From contig CABRHR010000029.1 in assembly GCA_902470835.1 (NCBI GenBank), positions 1-20,194 of the forward strand: a stretch of 20,194 nt of DNA, given 5' to 3'. The DNA is from an uncultured Collinsella sp. GTDB lineage: Bacteria; Actinomycetota; Coriobacteriia; Coriobacteriales; Coriobacteriaceae. Shown here piece by piece: positions 20,149-20,194 of this stretch (its first letter is position 1; every line of letters starts with the position of its first letter). Under the pieces are notes generated by a model. That model made no database searches. It was not told the DNA's origin and saw nothing but the letters and a program-made list of their open reading frames with translations. The translations under genes and the position numbers were made by a program.

Positions 20149-20194
20149 CTGTCTCTTATACACATCTCCGAGCCCACGAGACGCTACGCTATCT
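20149..20194 (-). other. Nextera Read 2/i7 adapter left on the contig end
   Basis: The exact reverse complement of 1-46: mosaic end 20149-20167, rest of the adapter to 20182, index GCTACGCT (20183-20190) and ATCT of P7. Sequencing-library DNA, not genome. Confidence 0.98.

Noticed and set aside
1..20194. A composite transposon with 46-bp terminal inverted repeats and Tn5-like ends
   Set aside because: The ends are Nextera adapter plus index; there is no transposase, target duplication or cargo logic, and the interior is core chromosome.

Overview
The window looks like a GC-rich actinobacterial chromosome fragment, most probably a gut Coriobacteriia member such as Collinsella. That placement is an inference from gene content, codon bias and intergenic style; no 16S gene is present. 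It is an assembled contig, not an excised element. Both ends (1-46 and 20149-20194) are Illumina Nextera Read 2/i7 adapter with an index, so only 47-20148 is biological sequence.

Layout. (1) 47-2008, plus strand: the 3' end of cysS, then rlmB and a YacP/Rae1-like NYN nuclease gene, the usual cysS-rlmB-yacP neighbourhood. (2) 2036-3376, minus strand: a lower-GC gene fusing an excisionase/MerR-type HTH to a HipA-like kinase, preceded by three copies of an 11-mer arranged as operators. (3) 3539-4267: a solitary tRNA-Thr(UGU) with its own terminator, then a gene-free stretch holding two families of hairpin repeats, then a strong promoter. (4) 4324-8704, plus strand: the translation/transcription block tRNA-Tyr, tRNA-Thr, tRNA-Met, tuf, rpmG, tRNA-Trp, secE, nusG, rplK, rplA, with a probable L1-binding leader abutting the rplA ribosome binding site. 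(5) 8741-20110, minus strand: a metallophosphoesterase translationally coupled to a cytoplasmic ParB-like/BMP fusion protein; an MscS channel; a sortase-anchored 5'-nucleotidase; a three-gene TrpXYZ/CytB-type ABC importer; a WYL-like regulator; and asnS.

How the parts work together. Region 4 makes EF-Tu, the SecE translocon subunit, the NusG elongation factor and ribosomal proteins L33, L11 and L1, with the tRNAs co-transcribed. Two of its promoters share the same 18-nt -35 context. The ABC genes form one operon in the order lipoprotein, permease, ATPase, with a hairpin after the lipoprotein gene that could lower downstream expression, and the WYL-like gene lies just upstream. Three minus-strand genes end in a TAA built into a related terminator hairpin.

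Most noteworthy are the HTH-kinase fusion with its operator array, the coupled ParB-BMP/metallophosphoesterase pair with no obvious transport partners, and the paired hairpin arrays beside tRNA-Thr. None is proven to be a new system; each is a hypothesis with a stated test.
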